Shown here one piece after another: positions 44,718-54,363 of a DNA stretch of 64,000 bases; positions within the stretch are counted from its first letter, which is position 1; every line of letters begins with the position of its first letter. Below the pieces are notes generated by a model that saw nothing but the letters and a program-made list of their open reading frames with translations, was not told the DNA's origin and did not search any database. The stretch spans positions 1,054,001 to 1,118,000 of the forward strand of contig NZ_FRBS01000001.1 of assembly GCF_900142675.1 (NCBI RefSeq), written 5' to 3'. The DNA comes from Shouchella rhizosphaerae. Lineage in GTDB: Bacteria > Bacillota > Bacilli > Bacillales > Bacillaceae_D. A program made the translations under genes and the position numbers.

Positions 44718-46364
44718 ATGAAACAAACAACTTCAGTATTTGGAACGGCTGTTGCAATTGCAAGCGCCTTTATCCTTTGGGGAGTGTTTTTCCCTCAAAA
44801 TATGGCGACCGTAATGGACTCCATCCAAGGCTTTATCTCATCTGAACTTGGTTGGTTCTATTTGCTCTCTGCCACTTTTTATGTAGGCGTGGGCATTTAC
44901 TTAATTTTTAGCCCTTATGGAAGTATTAAACTCGGTAAACCTGAGGAAGAACCTGAATATAGCTATATGACATGGTTTGCATTTCTTTTTACAGCCGGCA
45001 TGGGCATCGGCCTTGTTTTTTGGGGAGCGGCTGAACCACTGTCCCATTATTTTGCTCCTCCAGATGCTGCACCAGGCACGCAAGATGCAGCTGCCCAGGC
45101 GATGCGGTATGCGATCTTTCATTGGGGCATCCATCCATGGGCCATCTATGCTGTTGTGGCGCTGGCACTCGCCTATTTTCAGTACCGTAAAGACGAGCCT
45201 GCTTTATTTAGCTCGACATTCCGGCCGCTCATTGGCCACCGCATTACAGGGCCGCTTGGCAAGGTCATTGACGTCTTTGTCGTGTTCGCGACCGTTTTTG
45301 GAACGGCGACATCACTTGGTTTCGGAGCCGCGCAAATTACAGCCGGTCTTCGCTATTTGTTTCCTGCATTAAATTCGTTTTCCGATAATGTATTTCAGTT
45401 GGTTGTCATTGCCATTGTAACAATTCTCTTTTGTATTTCGGCGGCAACCGGCGTCGACAAAGGCATTCGCATATTGAGCAATTTTAATGTACGACTTGCT
45501 ATTATTTTAATGGCCTTTGTGTTGCTTCTCGGTCCGACCAGTTACATAATGGGCGTTTTTACACAAGGCATTGGCAGCTATGCCCAAAACTTTTTTGGCA
45601 TGAGTTTTAGCATGGATGTTTATAACCCAGAATCTTCTTGGGTGCAAGAATGGACATTGTTTTACTGGGCATGGTGGATTTCGTGGTCCCCTTTCGTCGG
45701 GGCATTTATTGCCCGTGTTTCACGAGGGCGCACAATTCGCGAGTTTGTCATTGGCGTTATCGCACTGCCGTCTTTGTTCGGCGCTTTTTGGTTTAGCGTA
45801 TTTGGCGGCTCTAGCATCTTTTTTGAAAACGAAACAGGTGCCCTTTATGGGCAAATGCAAACAGGCGGCACGGAAATGGCATTGTTTGCCTTGCTTGAGC
45901 AATTCCCATTGACCTTTTTCGTTTCCATTCTTACCGTCATTCTAATCGCCTCCTTTTTTGTAACATCAGCCGACTCGGCAACGGTCGTGCTCGGTATGCA
46001 AACAACTGGCGGCCTTCTAAATCCGCCTAATGCGGTAAAGTTGGTGTGGGGCGTTATTATTTCCGGAACAGCTGCTGTACTACTGCTAACAAGCGAACAA
46101 GGTTTGGCCGCGCTGCAAACGGCATCGATTATTGGTGCTTTTCCGTTTGCTGTGATTATCATTTTAATGATTGTGTCGCTTTTTAAAGAACTCCGCAATG
46201 AAAAAGCAGCACTGGCAGTAAACCGTGAACGGCTCCGGCAAGAGCGCCTAGCTTTGCGCAATGAACGGGAACGCATTAAACGGGAACAGATGTTGCTTCG
46301 CAAAGAACAACAAAAACTTCGGCAACTAACAAAAGACAAGAAGAAGGACAGAAAAAAAGACTAA
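44718..46364 (+). CDS. BCCT-family transporter with a charged coiled C-terminal tail
   Basis: A 548-residue transporter of the betaine/carnitine/choline family with about 12 membrane segments. It has the signature WWISWSPFVGAFIARVSRGR (about 320-340) and TAGMGIGLVFWGAAEP near residue 92. It is a sodium- or proton-coupled uptake system for a trimethylammonium osmolyte; which one is unclear. The last 55 residues are almost all Arg, Glu, Lys, Leu and Gln in heptad-like order, unusual for the family. ATG 44718 has only a weak upstream site (GGTTGAG). Confidence 0.88.
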   Translation: MKQTTSVFGTAVAIASAFILWGVFFPQNMATVMDSIQGFISSELGWFYLLSATFYVGVGIYLIFSPYGSIKLGKPEEEPEYSYMTWFAFLFTAGMGIGLVFWGAAEPLSHYFAPPDAAPGTQDAAAQAMRYAIFHWGIHPWAIYAVVALALAYFQYRKDEPALFSSTFRPLIGHRITGPLGKVIDVFVVFATVFGTATSLGFGAAQITAGLRYLFPALNSFSDNVFQLVVIAIVTILFCISAATGVDKGIRILSNFNVRLAIILMAFVLLLGPTSYIMGVFTQGIGSYAQNFFGMSFSMDVYNPESSWVQEWTLFYWAWWISWSPFVGAFIARVSRGRTIREFVIGVIALPSLFGAFWFSVFGGSSIFFENETGALYGQMQTGGTEMALFALLEQFPLTFFVSILTVILIASFFVTSADSATVVLGMQTTGGLLNPPNAVKLVWGVIISGTAAVLLLTSEQGLAALQTASIIGAFPFAVIIILMIVSLFKELRNEKAALAVNRERLRQERLALRNERERIKREQMLLRKEQQKLRQLTKDKKKDRKKD

Positions 46365-46372
46365 CTTGGTGT

Positions 46373-46406
46373 GCTCCTAGATGCAATCGATCTAGGAGCT
46401 TTTTTT
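46373..46406 (+). terminator. Terminator after the BCCT gene
   Basis: A 10-bp stem (46373-46382 with 46390-46399) is followed by seven T residues. Confidence 0.92.
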
Positions 46407-46534
46407 GCGATATTTACAATCGATTCACAGTCGTTTTACATTTTTATGACGCTAGAAAAAGACTGTTTTCCTTATGCTAAAATGGATTTCAGTTATTGCT
46501 GCGACTGCTTATTAACCAAAAAGGAGGAGAAGAA

Positions 46535-46921
46535 ATGCAAAATAAAGGGGTACGCCTTCTGTTCATCGGCTGTTTCATCTTTTTTCTGCAAGGCTGTTCC
46601 ATTTTACCTGCCTTTTCGTCTCCTCAGCTGCATTCTAACGAGAAAGAGGATCCCGTTACGCTTATTTTTTCCGATCCTGACAGACTTTCAGATGAAGCCA
46701 ATTACTATGACGCGGTATTAGCAGTCCAACAGGATTTAGGAGAACAGGTAACAGAGTTAGTCATTTGTGACGCAAGCGAGCGCCATATTATCAACTATTA
46801 TGACATAGATGAATTTCCAGCGATGCTTGTTTATAAGGGTGATGACGAAAAACTGCGCATTTCCGGCAAACACGACATCACAGACTTATACGCCCGGCTT
46901 GAAGGAGCCTTAAAACAATAA
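46535..46921 (+). CDS. Small lipoprotein, possible thioredoxin-fold without CxxC
   Basis: A 128-residue lipoprotein with a signal peptide and lipobox LQGC (Cys about 21). The mature part has a pattern like a degenerate thioredoxin fold: VTLIFSDPDRL, then YDIDEFPAMLVYKGDD with a cis-Pro-like position, then ITDLYARLEGAL. No CxxC is present, so redox activity is unlikely. AAGGAGGAG precedes the ATG. The family is unrecognised, and the fold is inference. Confidence 0.68.
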   Translation: MQNKGVRLLFIGCFIFFLQGCSILPAFSSPQLHSNEKEDPVTLIFSDPDRLSDEANYYDAVLAVQQDLGEQVTELVICDASERHIINYYDIDEFPAMLVYKGDDEKLRISGKHDITDLYARLEGALKQ

Positions 46922-46967
46922 AAAAGAGCATAGCCACCGCGAAAAGCGTTGGTTTTGCTCTTTTTGC
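46922..46967. terminator. Bidirectional terminator between the lipoprotein gene and appC
   Basis: A long imperfect hairpin: AAAAAGAGCA pairs with TGCTCTTTTT at the outside, with an inner CCACCGC/GCGTTGG stem and a GAAAA loop. T runs exist in both directions. Confidence 0.85.
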
Positions 46968-46971
46968 TCTA

Positions 46972-47883
46972 TTACGCTTTTGAATCAAATGCGTCCCGGA
47001 GACCATCGCCAATAAAGTTAATGGAAAGAACAGTAAGCAAAATGCATAATCCAGGGGGCAACCAAGCTTCTGGATTGTTGCGTAGCAAGCGGACGCTTTG
47101 TGCTTCTGTTAGCATATTTCCCCATGTCGGTGTAGGTTGAGGCACGCCGAAACCGATGAAGCTTAATGCTGATTCGGCGACAATCATCGTCGCCATGACA
47201 ATCGTTGCATTGACGATGATCGGTCCGACCGCATTAGGTAAAAAATGCTTGCGGATGATACGCCAATCGGAACAGCCGATACTTCGGGCGCTTAACACAT
47301 ACTCCTTTTCACGAATGGAAAGAAACGTACCTCGTAAAATTCGGCAAACTTGCGGCCAGGATGTAATCGCGATAACGAGAATAAAAATCGGTACTGTCGT
47401 CCGTTCTAGGATCGCCACAATCGTCATAAACAGCAAAATAAATGGGAAAATAAGGACAATGTCCGTAAAACGCATAATGACAGAATCGATTTTCCCGCCA
47501 TAATAACCAGCAATTGAACCAAGTGTTCCGCCAATTAACACCGTAAACAACATTGCAAAAAAGCCAACCGTAAGAGAGATTCTCGCGCCATAGACAAGCC
47601 TTGAAAAGTTATCGCGGCCAGAACCGTCTGTGCCTAACCAGTTTTCGCCATCTGCTTTCGCTTCGATTTTGCTGAGCTGGGAAGCAGTCGGATCATGTGT
47701 CGCAATGACATCAGCAAAAATAGCGACCAACACGATAAACGATAAAAAGACAATGCCCGCTAGAGCCAATTTATTTTTGCGAAACCGGCGAAAAGCTAGG
47801 ACCGTAGGGCTGACGCTTTTTTCTTCTGACAATGTTGGCGTCGGAGGGGACACACTCGGTGTTTCATTTAATCTCGGTTCCAT
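46972..47883 (-). CDS. appC: Oligopeptide ABC transporter permease AppC
   Basis: A 303-residue inner-membrane permease (DppC/OppC type) with about six membrane segments. A hydrophilic N-terminal tail is followed by the binding-protein-dependent permease domain with GTDGSGRDNFSRLVYGARIS and the EAA loop (SARSIGCSDWRIIRKHFLPN). It pairs with AppB to form the channel. It is last in the order appD-appF-appA-appB-appC. The gap from appB is 12 bp with GAGGTG. Confidence 0.92.
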   Translation of the reverse strand: MEPRLNETPSVSPPTPTLSEEKSVSPTVLAFRRFRKNKLALAGIVFLSFIVLVAIFADVIATHDPTASQLSKIEAKADGENWLGTDGSGRDNFSRLVYGARISLTVGFFAMLFTVLIGGTLGSIAGYYGGKIDSVIMRFTDIVLIFPFILLFMTIVAILERTTVPIFILVIAITSWPQVCRILRGTFLSIREKEYVLSARSIGCSDWRIIRKHFLPNAVGPIIVNATIVMATMIVAESALSFIGFGVPQPTPTWGNMLTEAQSVRLLRNNPEAWLPPGLCILLTVLSINFIGDGLRDAFDSKA

Positions 47884-47895
47884 TCTTCGTTCACC

Positions 47896-48861
47896 TCAAT
47901 CAAGTCGAATGCGCGGATCAGCCACCGCATAAAAGATGTCTGCTAATAAGTTTCCGACTAAAACAGATAAGCCAATTAACAAGTTAATCGCCATAATGAC
48001 TGGATAATCGCGATTGGCCATGCCGGATAAAAATAACGTGCCGATACCTGGATAATTAAATACGGTTTCGACAATGAACGCGCCGCTCAATAGCACGCCG
48101 ATTTCCATACCAAGTAGCGTAATAATGGGAATCATCGCATTGCGGAGAGTATGCTTGTACAAAACCGACTTTGCGCCAACGCCTTTAGCCCGAGCAGTGC
48201 GGATAAAGTCGCTCCCTTTTACATCAAGCATTTCTGAGCGCATATACCGCATAAAAATCGCTGTACTTGATAAACCAAGTGTAAGGCCAGGCAAAATTAA
48301 GTGCTGAATCCGGCTCACAAAAGCATCAAACCCCGTTAAATTAGGGGAACCGATCGACCCTTGTGTTGGAAACCAACCAAGCCCAAAAGAAAACACATAA
48401 ATCGCCAGCAATCCGGCAAAAAAGTTTGGCGTCGCTAGGCCAATAAAGGCAAATGACGTCGCCGCATAATCTAAAACAGAATATTTTTTACGTGCAGAAT
48501 AAATACCAATTGGAATCGACACAATGAGTGTAATTAAAAGCGCAAATGCGCCTAAATAGAATGTATTGCCGAGCCGTTGCCCGATTAGCTCGCTGACAGA
48601 CCTACCGGTGAAATGAGTCGACATCCCTAAATCGCCTGTCACTGCCCGTTTGAGCCAGCTCCAATATTGAATATGTACCGGATCGTTCAATCCTAATGCT
48701 TCCCGGCGTTCCTCAATTACTTCTCGTGGCGTATTTGGGTCAATCACTTCTCCACTCAACGCGTCCCCTGGAGCAAGGTATGCAAATAAGAACACGATTA
48801 CTGATAAAATGAAGACCATTGGGATAAACTGCAGAACACGCCTCACAATATATTTAAGCAT
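47896..48861 (-). CDS. appB: Oligopeptide ABC transporter permease AppB
   Basis: A 321-residue permease (OppB/DppB type) with six membrane segments, beginning MLKYIVRRVLQFIPMVF. It has the EAA loop RTARAKGVGAKSVLYKHTLRNA. ATG 48861 has GAGAGG eight bases upstream and is preferred to the in-frame GTG at 48870. A hairpin (48899-48925) lies between it and appA. Confidence 0.92.
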   Translation of the reverse strand: MLKYIVRRVLQFIPMVFILSVIVFLFAYLAPGDALSGEVIDPNTPREVIEERREALGLNDPVHIQYWSWLKRAVTGDLGMSTHFTGRSVSELIGQRLGNTFYLGAFALLITLIVSIPIGIYSARKKYSVLDYAATSFAFIGLATPNFFAGLLAIYVFSFGLGWFPTQGSIGSPNLTGFDAFVSRIQHLILPGLTLGLSSTAIFMRYMRSEMLDVKGSDFIRTARAKGVGAKSVLYKHTLRNAMIPIITLLGMEIGVLLSGAFIVETVFNYPGIGTLFLSGMANRDYPVIMAINLLIGLSVLVGNLLADIFYAVADPRIRLD

Positions 48862-48898
48862 CCGGGCCACCTCTCTTATTCCAGCAAATTGAAGAAAG

Positions 48899-48925
48899 TT
48901 GAAGCAGCTTTTACAGCTGCTTCAA
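48899..48925 (-). terminator. Intra-operon hairpin between appA and appB
   Basis: A perfect 11-bp stem (48899-48909 with 48915-48925) without a clean T run. It is placed just after the binding-protein gene, where partial terminators or mRNA-stabilising hairpins often raise binding-protein levels over the permeases (inference). Confidence 0.65.
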
Positions 48926-48939
48926 TGTGCAGACACGCG

Positions 48940-50673
48940 CTATTCGGTTAAGTGCCACTCATGTGTCTCGTCTTTGAAGGTAAACGGTTTGATCGTCAAG
49001 CCTGCCAGACGTTTGTTGTACACATGAAGTTCTGTTTCAGCGTAAAGCGGAACTGTATAAGCATTGTCAATAAAGAGTTGTGCCCATTCTCCGTATTTTT
49101 CTGCACGGAACTCTTGGTTGTCAAATGCCAATTCTGGATTAACCGCTTCTTGCAACAATTTTTCTTGCTCTTCGTCAAGGAAACGCGAATAGTTATAACC
49201 TGCTGTGCCGCCATTAATTGGCCATGGGTCTGGGTCGCCAGAAGAAAGGGACCAACCTGCTAAGAATAAATCGACATCCGTGTCGTTTTGCTCAATGATT
49301 TCAAAATGAGCTGGCGCCTCACGCGGTGTATTTAAATTGACTTGAATGCCAACTGCCTCTAGCTGTTCTTTCATTACAGGCGCGACTTGTTCACGTACTG
49401 GGTTGCCTGTTGGATAATCTAAGTTGAGAACGAGTTCATTGCCGTCCGGATCTTCGACAAAGCCGTCGCCGTTGACATCTTCATAGCCTGCATCGGCTAG
49501 CTTTTGCTTGGCAAGGTCTGGATCATATGCTAAGCCTTCAACCGCATCAGGGTTGTATGCCCATGACGCACTTGGAAATGGCGCATCCAATAATTCACCG
49601 TGGCCACGTAAAAAGCCGTCAATAAATTCCTGACGATTGATCGCGTGCACAATCGCTTGGCGGAGCTCAACATCTTGCAGTTTTTCGTTTGGCTCCCAAG
49701 AATCTGGATTAGTTAGACTGTCATTAGGGCCATGATTGATTTTCATGCCTAAGTATTGATAGCCTAGCTGCGCTTGTTCAAAAACAGTCAAATTATCATT
49801 CCCGTCAATCGTATCGACATCAGCAGCTGGAAAATCCCGAGGCACGTAATCGAGCTCGCCTTGTTCCAACATCCCTGCGACAACAGAAGCAGAGACAACA
49901 TTCCACGTGATCGTATCTAGTTTCGGCGCGCCTTTATAGTAATCTTCATTGGCGGTTAATACGTATTGCTCATTCTCAAGCATTTCAGTCAATTGGAACG
50001 GTCCTGTGCCAATCACTTCGCCAGCGTTAATCGACCCAGCATGAGATGGAATGTCAGCAACTGGCACGTCGCCAAATATGTGCTCAGGAATAATATCCAT
50101 TGATGTATCGGCTAGTGCCTTTACACTCGGTTCTTCAAAAATAAATTTAACTGTATAGTCATCTATTTTTTCAACGCCAGCAAATGTGTCGCTTTCGCCG
50201 CTTACGTAGCCTTCATAGCCAGCAAGGGTGTTTACATAGTTTTGGCGTATCCCACCTGCACCGGCATAATCGGGATCGGCCATGGCCGTAAACGTAAAGA
50301 CGACGTCATCGGCAGTAAAATCTTCGCCATCATGCCACTTTACATCTTCACGCAAAAAGTAAGTCAACTCACGGTTGTCATCACTAAATTCCCAGTCTTC
50401 TGCCAATTCAGGAATGAAATTAAATTCTTCATCTTGTTGGACAAGACCTTCATGAGTGATTTCAAGAATATGAGAGTCATACATAGATGTGTAAAAAATC
50501 GGATTGAATAAATTGTCTGGTGGTGACATCATTCCAAGATTGACATTGCCGCCTTCTACGGCCTCTCCTCCGTCAGTGCCTTCGTCTGAACCGCCAGTAT
50601 CGCTGTTGCACGCAGCTAGCGTACCTGCAAAAGCAGTTGCCAGCAAAAACGTGTAAAATGGTTTTTTGTTCAA
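48940..50673 (-). CDS. appA: Oligopeptide-binding lipoprotein AppA
   Basis: A 577-residue family 5 solute-binding lipoprotein with lipobox LAAC (Cys about 21) and an acidic linker. The binding domain has LTYFLREDVKWHDGEDFTADDV and QAIVHAINRQEFIDG. It captures peptides at the outer face of the membrane for AppBCDF. TTG 50673 lies eight bases from AAAAGGGGG. GTG 50676 and a more distant upstream codon are alternatives. The mature protein is very acidic, fitting high-pH exposure (inference). Confidence 0.92.
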   Translation of the reverse strand: MNKKPFYTFLLATAFAGTLAACNSDTGGSDEGTDGGEAVEGGNVNLGMMSPPDNLFNPIFYTSMYDSHILEITHEGLVQQDEEFNFIPELAEDWEFSDDNRELTYFLREDVKWHDGEDFTADDVVFTFTAMADPDYAGAGGIRQNYVNTLAGYEGYVSGESDTFAGVEKIDDYTVKFIFEEPSVKALADTSMDIIPEHIFGDVPVADIPSHAGSINAGEVIGTGPFQLTEMLENEQYVLTANEDYYKGAPKLDTITWNVVSASVVAGMLEQGELDYVPRDFPAADVDTIDGNDNLTVFEQAQLGYQYLGMKINHGPNDSLTNPDSWEPNEKLQDVELRQAIVHAINRQEFIDGFLRGHGELLDAPFPSASWAYNPDAVEGLAYDPDLAKQKLADAGYEDVNGDGFVEDPDGNELVLNLDYPTGNPVREQVAPVMKEQLEAVGIQVNLNTPREAPAHFEIIEQNDTDVDLFLAGWSLSSGDPDPWPINGGTAGYNYSRFLDEEQEKLLQEAVNPELAFDNQEFRAEKYGEWAQLFIDNAYTVPLYAETELHVYNKRLAGLTIKPFTFKDETHEWHLTE

Positions 50674-50769
50674 CACAATTTCCCCCTTTTCTTTCATGAA
50701 ACAAACCTTTTGTTCATTTAAGCTTGCTTGAATTGATTGAGCACCACCTCCTTCACTTAAAGTGAGCCA

Positions 50770-51762
50770 TTATACTGGTGATGGGCTTGAATCCGTATAA
50801 AGATGGCAGGCGACAAAATGGCCGTCCTTTTGCTCCGTCATTTCTGGGCGTTCGTGTTTGCAACGTTCGTAAGCATGTGGGCAACGTGTATGAAACGCAC
50901 AGCCTTTTGGAGGATTCGCCGGGCTTGGCAATTCTCCCTTCAAGGAAATCTTCTCTTTTTTAACTGTGACATCGGTTGAAGGCACAGCGGATATAAGTGC
51001 TTCCGTGTAAGGATGAAGCGGCGTTTCATACAAAGAGTCTTTCTGTGCAATTTCGACAATTCTACCTAAATACATAACGGCGACGCGGTCGCTAATATGT
51101 TTAACGACGCTCAAATCATGGGCGATGAACAAATACGTAAGTTGAAATTCATCTTGCAAGTCTTTCATCAAATTTAACACTTGTGATTGAATCGAAACAT
51201 CCAACGCCGATACCGGTTCGTCGCCGATAATCAGTTTGGGCTTAGTGCTTAGGGCACGGGCAATGCCGACTCGTTGCCTTTGCCCACCAGAAAATTCATG
51301 TGGGTATTTATTGTAAGACGACTTCGGCAAACCAACAGTCTCTAGCAATTCTTCAGCCCGTTTTTTCCGATCCGCTTTTGTATTCATTGTTTTATGTACA
51401 AGCAGTGGCTCTTCAAGCAATTCACCAATCGTCATGCGAGGATTTAACGAAGCATACGGGTCTTGAAAAACCATCTGCATATCACGGCGATAAGGACGCA
51501 TTTTTCTATTTGAAAGATTTGAAATTTGCTCCCCATTAAAATAAACTTCGCCTTCGGTTGGATCAAGCAACCTTAAAAGCATTCGCCCTAGTGTTGATTT
51601 GCCTGAACCAGATTCGCCGACAATACCAAGAGACTCCCCTTTATAGACGTTTAACGTAATGCCATCTACTGCTTTTACATAGCCGACTGTACGTCTAATC
51701 ACGCCAGCTTTTATCGGAAAATGCATCTTTAACCCTTTTGCTTCTAGTAGCACATTGGACAT
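50770..51762 (-). CDS. appF: Oligopeptide ABC transporter ATP-binding protein AppF
   Basis: A 330-residue ATPase. Walker A is [13 protein letters not shown], the signature is FSGGQRQRVGIARAL and Walker B is LIIGDEP. The C-terminal oligopeptide-type extension is CAFHTRCPHAYERC, whose cysteines in related proteins bind an Fe-S cluster. It starts on the last base of appD (TAATG), so translation is coupled. Confidence 0.94.
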   Translation of the reverse strand: MSNVLLEAKGLKMHFPIKAGVIRRTVGYVKAVDGITLNVYKGESLGIVGESGSGKSTLGRMLLRLLDPTEGEVYFNGEQISNLSNRKMRPYRRDMQMVFQDPYASLNPRMTIGELLEEPLLVHKTMNTKADRKKRAEELLETVGLPKSSYNKYPHEFSGGQRQRVGIARALSTKPKLIIGDEPVSALDVSIQSQVLNLMKDLQDEFQLTYLFIAHDLSVVKHISDRVAVMYLGRIVEIAQKDSLYETPLHPYTEALISAVPSTDVTVKKEKISLKGELPSPANPPKGCAFHTRCPHAYERCKHERPEMTEQKDGHFVACHLYTDSSPSPV

Positions 51763-52778
51763 TAGCTGATCGCTCCTTCTTTAAGCCGCTGCTTGTCAGG
51801 TTCTACACTGCCTTCTTTGTATAAATAACAGCGCACATCCCTCGTTTTGCTTACGTTCACTAGTTCAGGCATCGCTTCTGCGCATAATGGAGTGGCAAAC
51901 TCACAGCGCGAGGCAAAGCGGCAGCCTTGTGGAAAACGATGGGCTGGCGGAACCATTCCGCTTATGGCCTCAAGCCTATCTTTGTTGTCTTCAAGCTTCG
52001 GCATACTTTTCAGCAACCCTTGCGTATACGGATGGAGCGGATTCGTAAACAAATCATAAGCAGGCGCTTCTTCCACGATTTGACCCGCATACATAACAAG
52101 GACGCGATCAGCTGTTTCAGCGACAACGCCAAGGTCGTGGGTAATCAACAGGATTGAAGACTGAAACTGATTTTTTATTTTTAACATTAAATCAAGAATT
52201 TGTTGTTGGATGGTGACATCAAGAGCCGTAGTGGGCTCATCCGCTATTAACAGCTTTGGGTTGCATGATATAGCAATGGCAATCATGACCCGTTGCCGCA
52301 TCCCTCCTGAAAGTTGATGAGGATATTGTTTCATGCTTTCCTCGGCGCGGGCAAAGCCAACTAGCTTTAACAGTTCGACTGCCCGTTTATGCGCTTGTTT
52401 TTTTGAGACTTGTTTATGTTTTCTGATCGTTTCAATTATCTGATTTCCGATTGTAAAAACAGGATTCAAGGAAGTCATCGGCTCCTGGAAAATCATCGCG
52501 ATTTGTGCGCCGCGGATGTGATCAAGTTGTTTTTCTGTTCGCTTTAACAGTTCTTGTCCTTCAAGCTGGATCGACCCCTCTACTTTTCCAGGTTCATCCA
52601 CTAATCCCATAATCGACATGGACGTCATGCTTTTTCCGCTGCCCGATTCCCCGACTAGCGCTACCGTTTCATTTTCATGAATGGTAAACGTAACGCCGTC
52701 TACTGCTTTAACAGTGCGTGATTGGTTCAAATGAAAGTATGTTTTCACATCTTGCAGTCGAAGTAAAGGCTCTGCCAT
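51762..52778 (-). CDS. appD: Oligopeptide ABC transporter ATP-binding protein AppD
   Basis: A 338-residue ATPase, first gene of appDFABC. Walker A is [12 protein letters not shown], the signature is [12 protein letters not shown] and Walker B is LLIADEP. The C-terminal [14 protein letters not shown] is the oligopeptide-family extension. GGAGG lies six bases before the ATG. The gene order is that of the B. subtilis app operon rather than opp or dpp. Confidence 0.94.
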   Translation of the reverse strand: MAEPLLRLQDVKTYFHLNQSRTVKAVDGVTFTIHENETVALVGESGSGKSMTSMSIMGLVDEPGKVEGSIQLEGQELLKRTEKQLDHIRGAQIAMIFQEPMTSLNPVFTIGNQIIETIRKHKQVSKKQAHKRAVELLKLVGFARAEESMKQYPHQLSGGMRQRVMIAIAISCNPKLLIADEPTTALDVTIQQQILDLMLKIKNQFQSSILLITHDLGVVAETADRVLVMYAGQIVEEAPAYDLFTNPLHPYTQGLLKSMPKLEDNKDRLEAISGMVPPAHRFPQGCRFASRCEFATPLCAEAMPELVNVSKTRDVRCYLYKEGSVEPDKQRLKEGAIS

Positions 52779-52907
52779 GTTTATCCTCCATCAGTACTAG
52801 GTAAATTTTGTGATAAGTATAGCACAAACGAATGATTTTTCGGCAAGTTTTTTTCTGTTTTTTTATTTTTCTTAATAGATTTTCTCACATTGCTTTTCTC
52901 TAAACGC

Positions 52908-52943
52908 AAAAAGCCCTTTAAGGAGAACCCTTAAAGAGCTTTT
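52908..52943 (-). terminator. Terminator after pdhD
   Basis: A long imperfect stem: AAAAGCCCTTTAAGG at 52908-52923 pairs with CCTTAAAGAGCTTTTT at 52929-52944. It is T-rich on the minus strand and follows the pdhD stop. Confidence 0.85.
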
Positions 52944-52953
52944 TATTTGCTAT

Positions 52954-54360
52954 TTACAATGTATGAATTGGCGTGCCTAGGGCAACTTCAGCCGCTTCCA
53001 TCGTAATTTCGCCAAGCGTAGGATGCGCATGGATGGTTAATGCAATGTCTTCAGCTGTCATGCCTGCTTCAATTGCTAAACCGATTTCAGCGATCATATC
53101 TGATGCATTTGGCCCAGCGATTTGTCCGCCAATAACAAGGCCGTCTTCTTTACGTGTAACGAGCTTCATAAAGCCGTCAGCATCGTTTAAAGACAAAGCG
53201 CGGCCATTTGCAGCGAATGGGAATTTCGCCACTTTAACGTCATAACCAGCTTCTTTTGCTTGTGCTTCATTGTAGCCAACTGTCGCCAATTCTGGCTCAG
53301 AGAAGCAAACGGCAGGAATGGCGAGATAATCAACTTCTGAAGGTTCGCCGCTGATCGCTTCTGCTGCTACTTTAGCCTCATAAGAAGCTTTATGGGCAAG
53401 AGCTGGACCTGGAACAATATCGCCGATCGCGAAAATGTTTTTCACGCTCGTGCGGCCTTGCTTGTCTACTTTAATATAGCCACGGTCATCCATTTCTACC
53501 CCGATGCCTTCAAGGCCGATTTCCTCAGTGTTCGGTTTACGGCCAACTGTCACAAGGACGTAATCAGCTTCGATCACTTTTTCTTCGCCTTTGATTTCGG
53601 CTGTTACTTTTACGCCGTTATCCGTTTCTTCCACGCCTTTGGCCATTGCTTCTGTATGGAACGTAACGCCATTTTTCTTCAACTTGCGCTCAACAAGTTT
53701 TGCCATTTGTTTTTCGAAACCAGGCAAAATTTGTTTTGTGCCTTCAAGAACGACAACTTCTGATCCAAGGTTTGAATAGGCACCTGTTAGCTCAATTCCG
53801 ATATAGCCGCCGCCAATGACAACCAATTTTTTCGGCACTTCTTTTAAAGCAAGAGCGCCTGTGGAATTAATAACGCGATCTGTGTATTTGAAGTTTGGAA
53901 TTTCAATTGGGCTTGAGCCAGTCGCGATAATGCAATGTTTGAACTTGTACGTGCTTGAGCTTTTCTCATCCATAATTTTCACAGTGTCTTCACCGGAGAA
54001 ATAGGCTTCGCCACGGATGATTTCGACTTTGTTGCCTTTGAGCAAGCCTTCGACGCCGCCCGTTAGCTTTTTCACAACAGAGCCTTTCCATTCTTGGACT
54101 TTCTCAAAATCAATAGCAACGTTTTCAGCGCGAATGCCGATGTCTTCAGAAGACTTGGCAAGATGAGCGCGGTGCCCAGCTTGAATTAACGCTTTTGATG
54201 GGATACAGCCGACGTTTAAGCAAACGCCGCCAAGGCTGCCTTTCTCGACAATGGTTACTTTTTGCCCAAGTTGCGCAGCACGGATCGCCGCAACGTAACC
54301 TCCTGGGCCGGAGCCAACTACGAGTGTATCTACTTCTTGTGCGAAATCTCCAACAACCAT
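52954..54360 (-). CDS. pdhD: Dihydrolipoyl dehydrogenase (E3)
   Basis: A 468-residue flavoprotein that re-oxidises dihydrolipoyl groups of the pyruvate dehydrogenase complex using NAD. It has the FAD motif [12 protein letters not shown], the redox-active [13 protein letters not shown], the NAD motif [10 protein letters not shown] and the C-terminal HAHPTLGE with its catalytic His-Glu. It starts three bases after the pdhC stop and ends the pdhABCD operon. It may be shared with other 2-oxoacid complexes. Confidence 0.97.
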   Translation of the reverse strand: MVVGDFAQEVDTLVVGSGPGGYVAAIRAAQLGQKVTIVEKGSLGGVCLNVGCIPSKALIQAGHRAHLAKSSEDIGIRAENVAIDFEKVQEWKGSVVKKLTGGVEGLLKGNKVEIIRGEAYFSGEDTVKIMDEKSSSTYKFKHCIIATGSSPIEIPNFKYTDRVINSTGALALKEVPKKLVVIGGGYIGIELTGAYSNLGSEVVVLEGTKQILPGFEKQMAKLVERKLKKNGVTFHTEAMAKGVEETDNGVKVTAEIKGEEKVIEADYVLVTVGRKPNTEEIGLEGIGVEMDDRGYIKVDKQGRTSVKNIFAIGDIVPGPALAHKASYEAKVAAEAISGEPSEVDYLAIPAVCFSEPELATVGYNEAQAKEAGYDVKVAKFPFAANGRALSLNDADGFMKLVTRKEDGLVIGGQIAGPNASDMIAEIGLAIEAGMTAEDIALTIHAHPTLGEITMEAAEVALGTPIHTL

Positions 54361-54363
54361 CTG

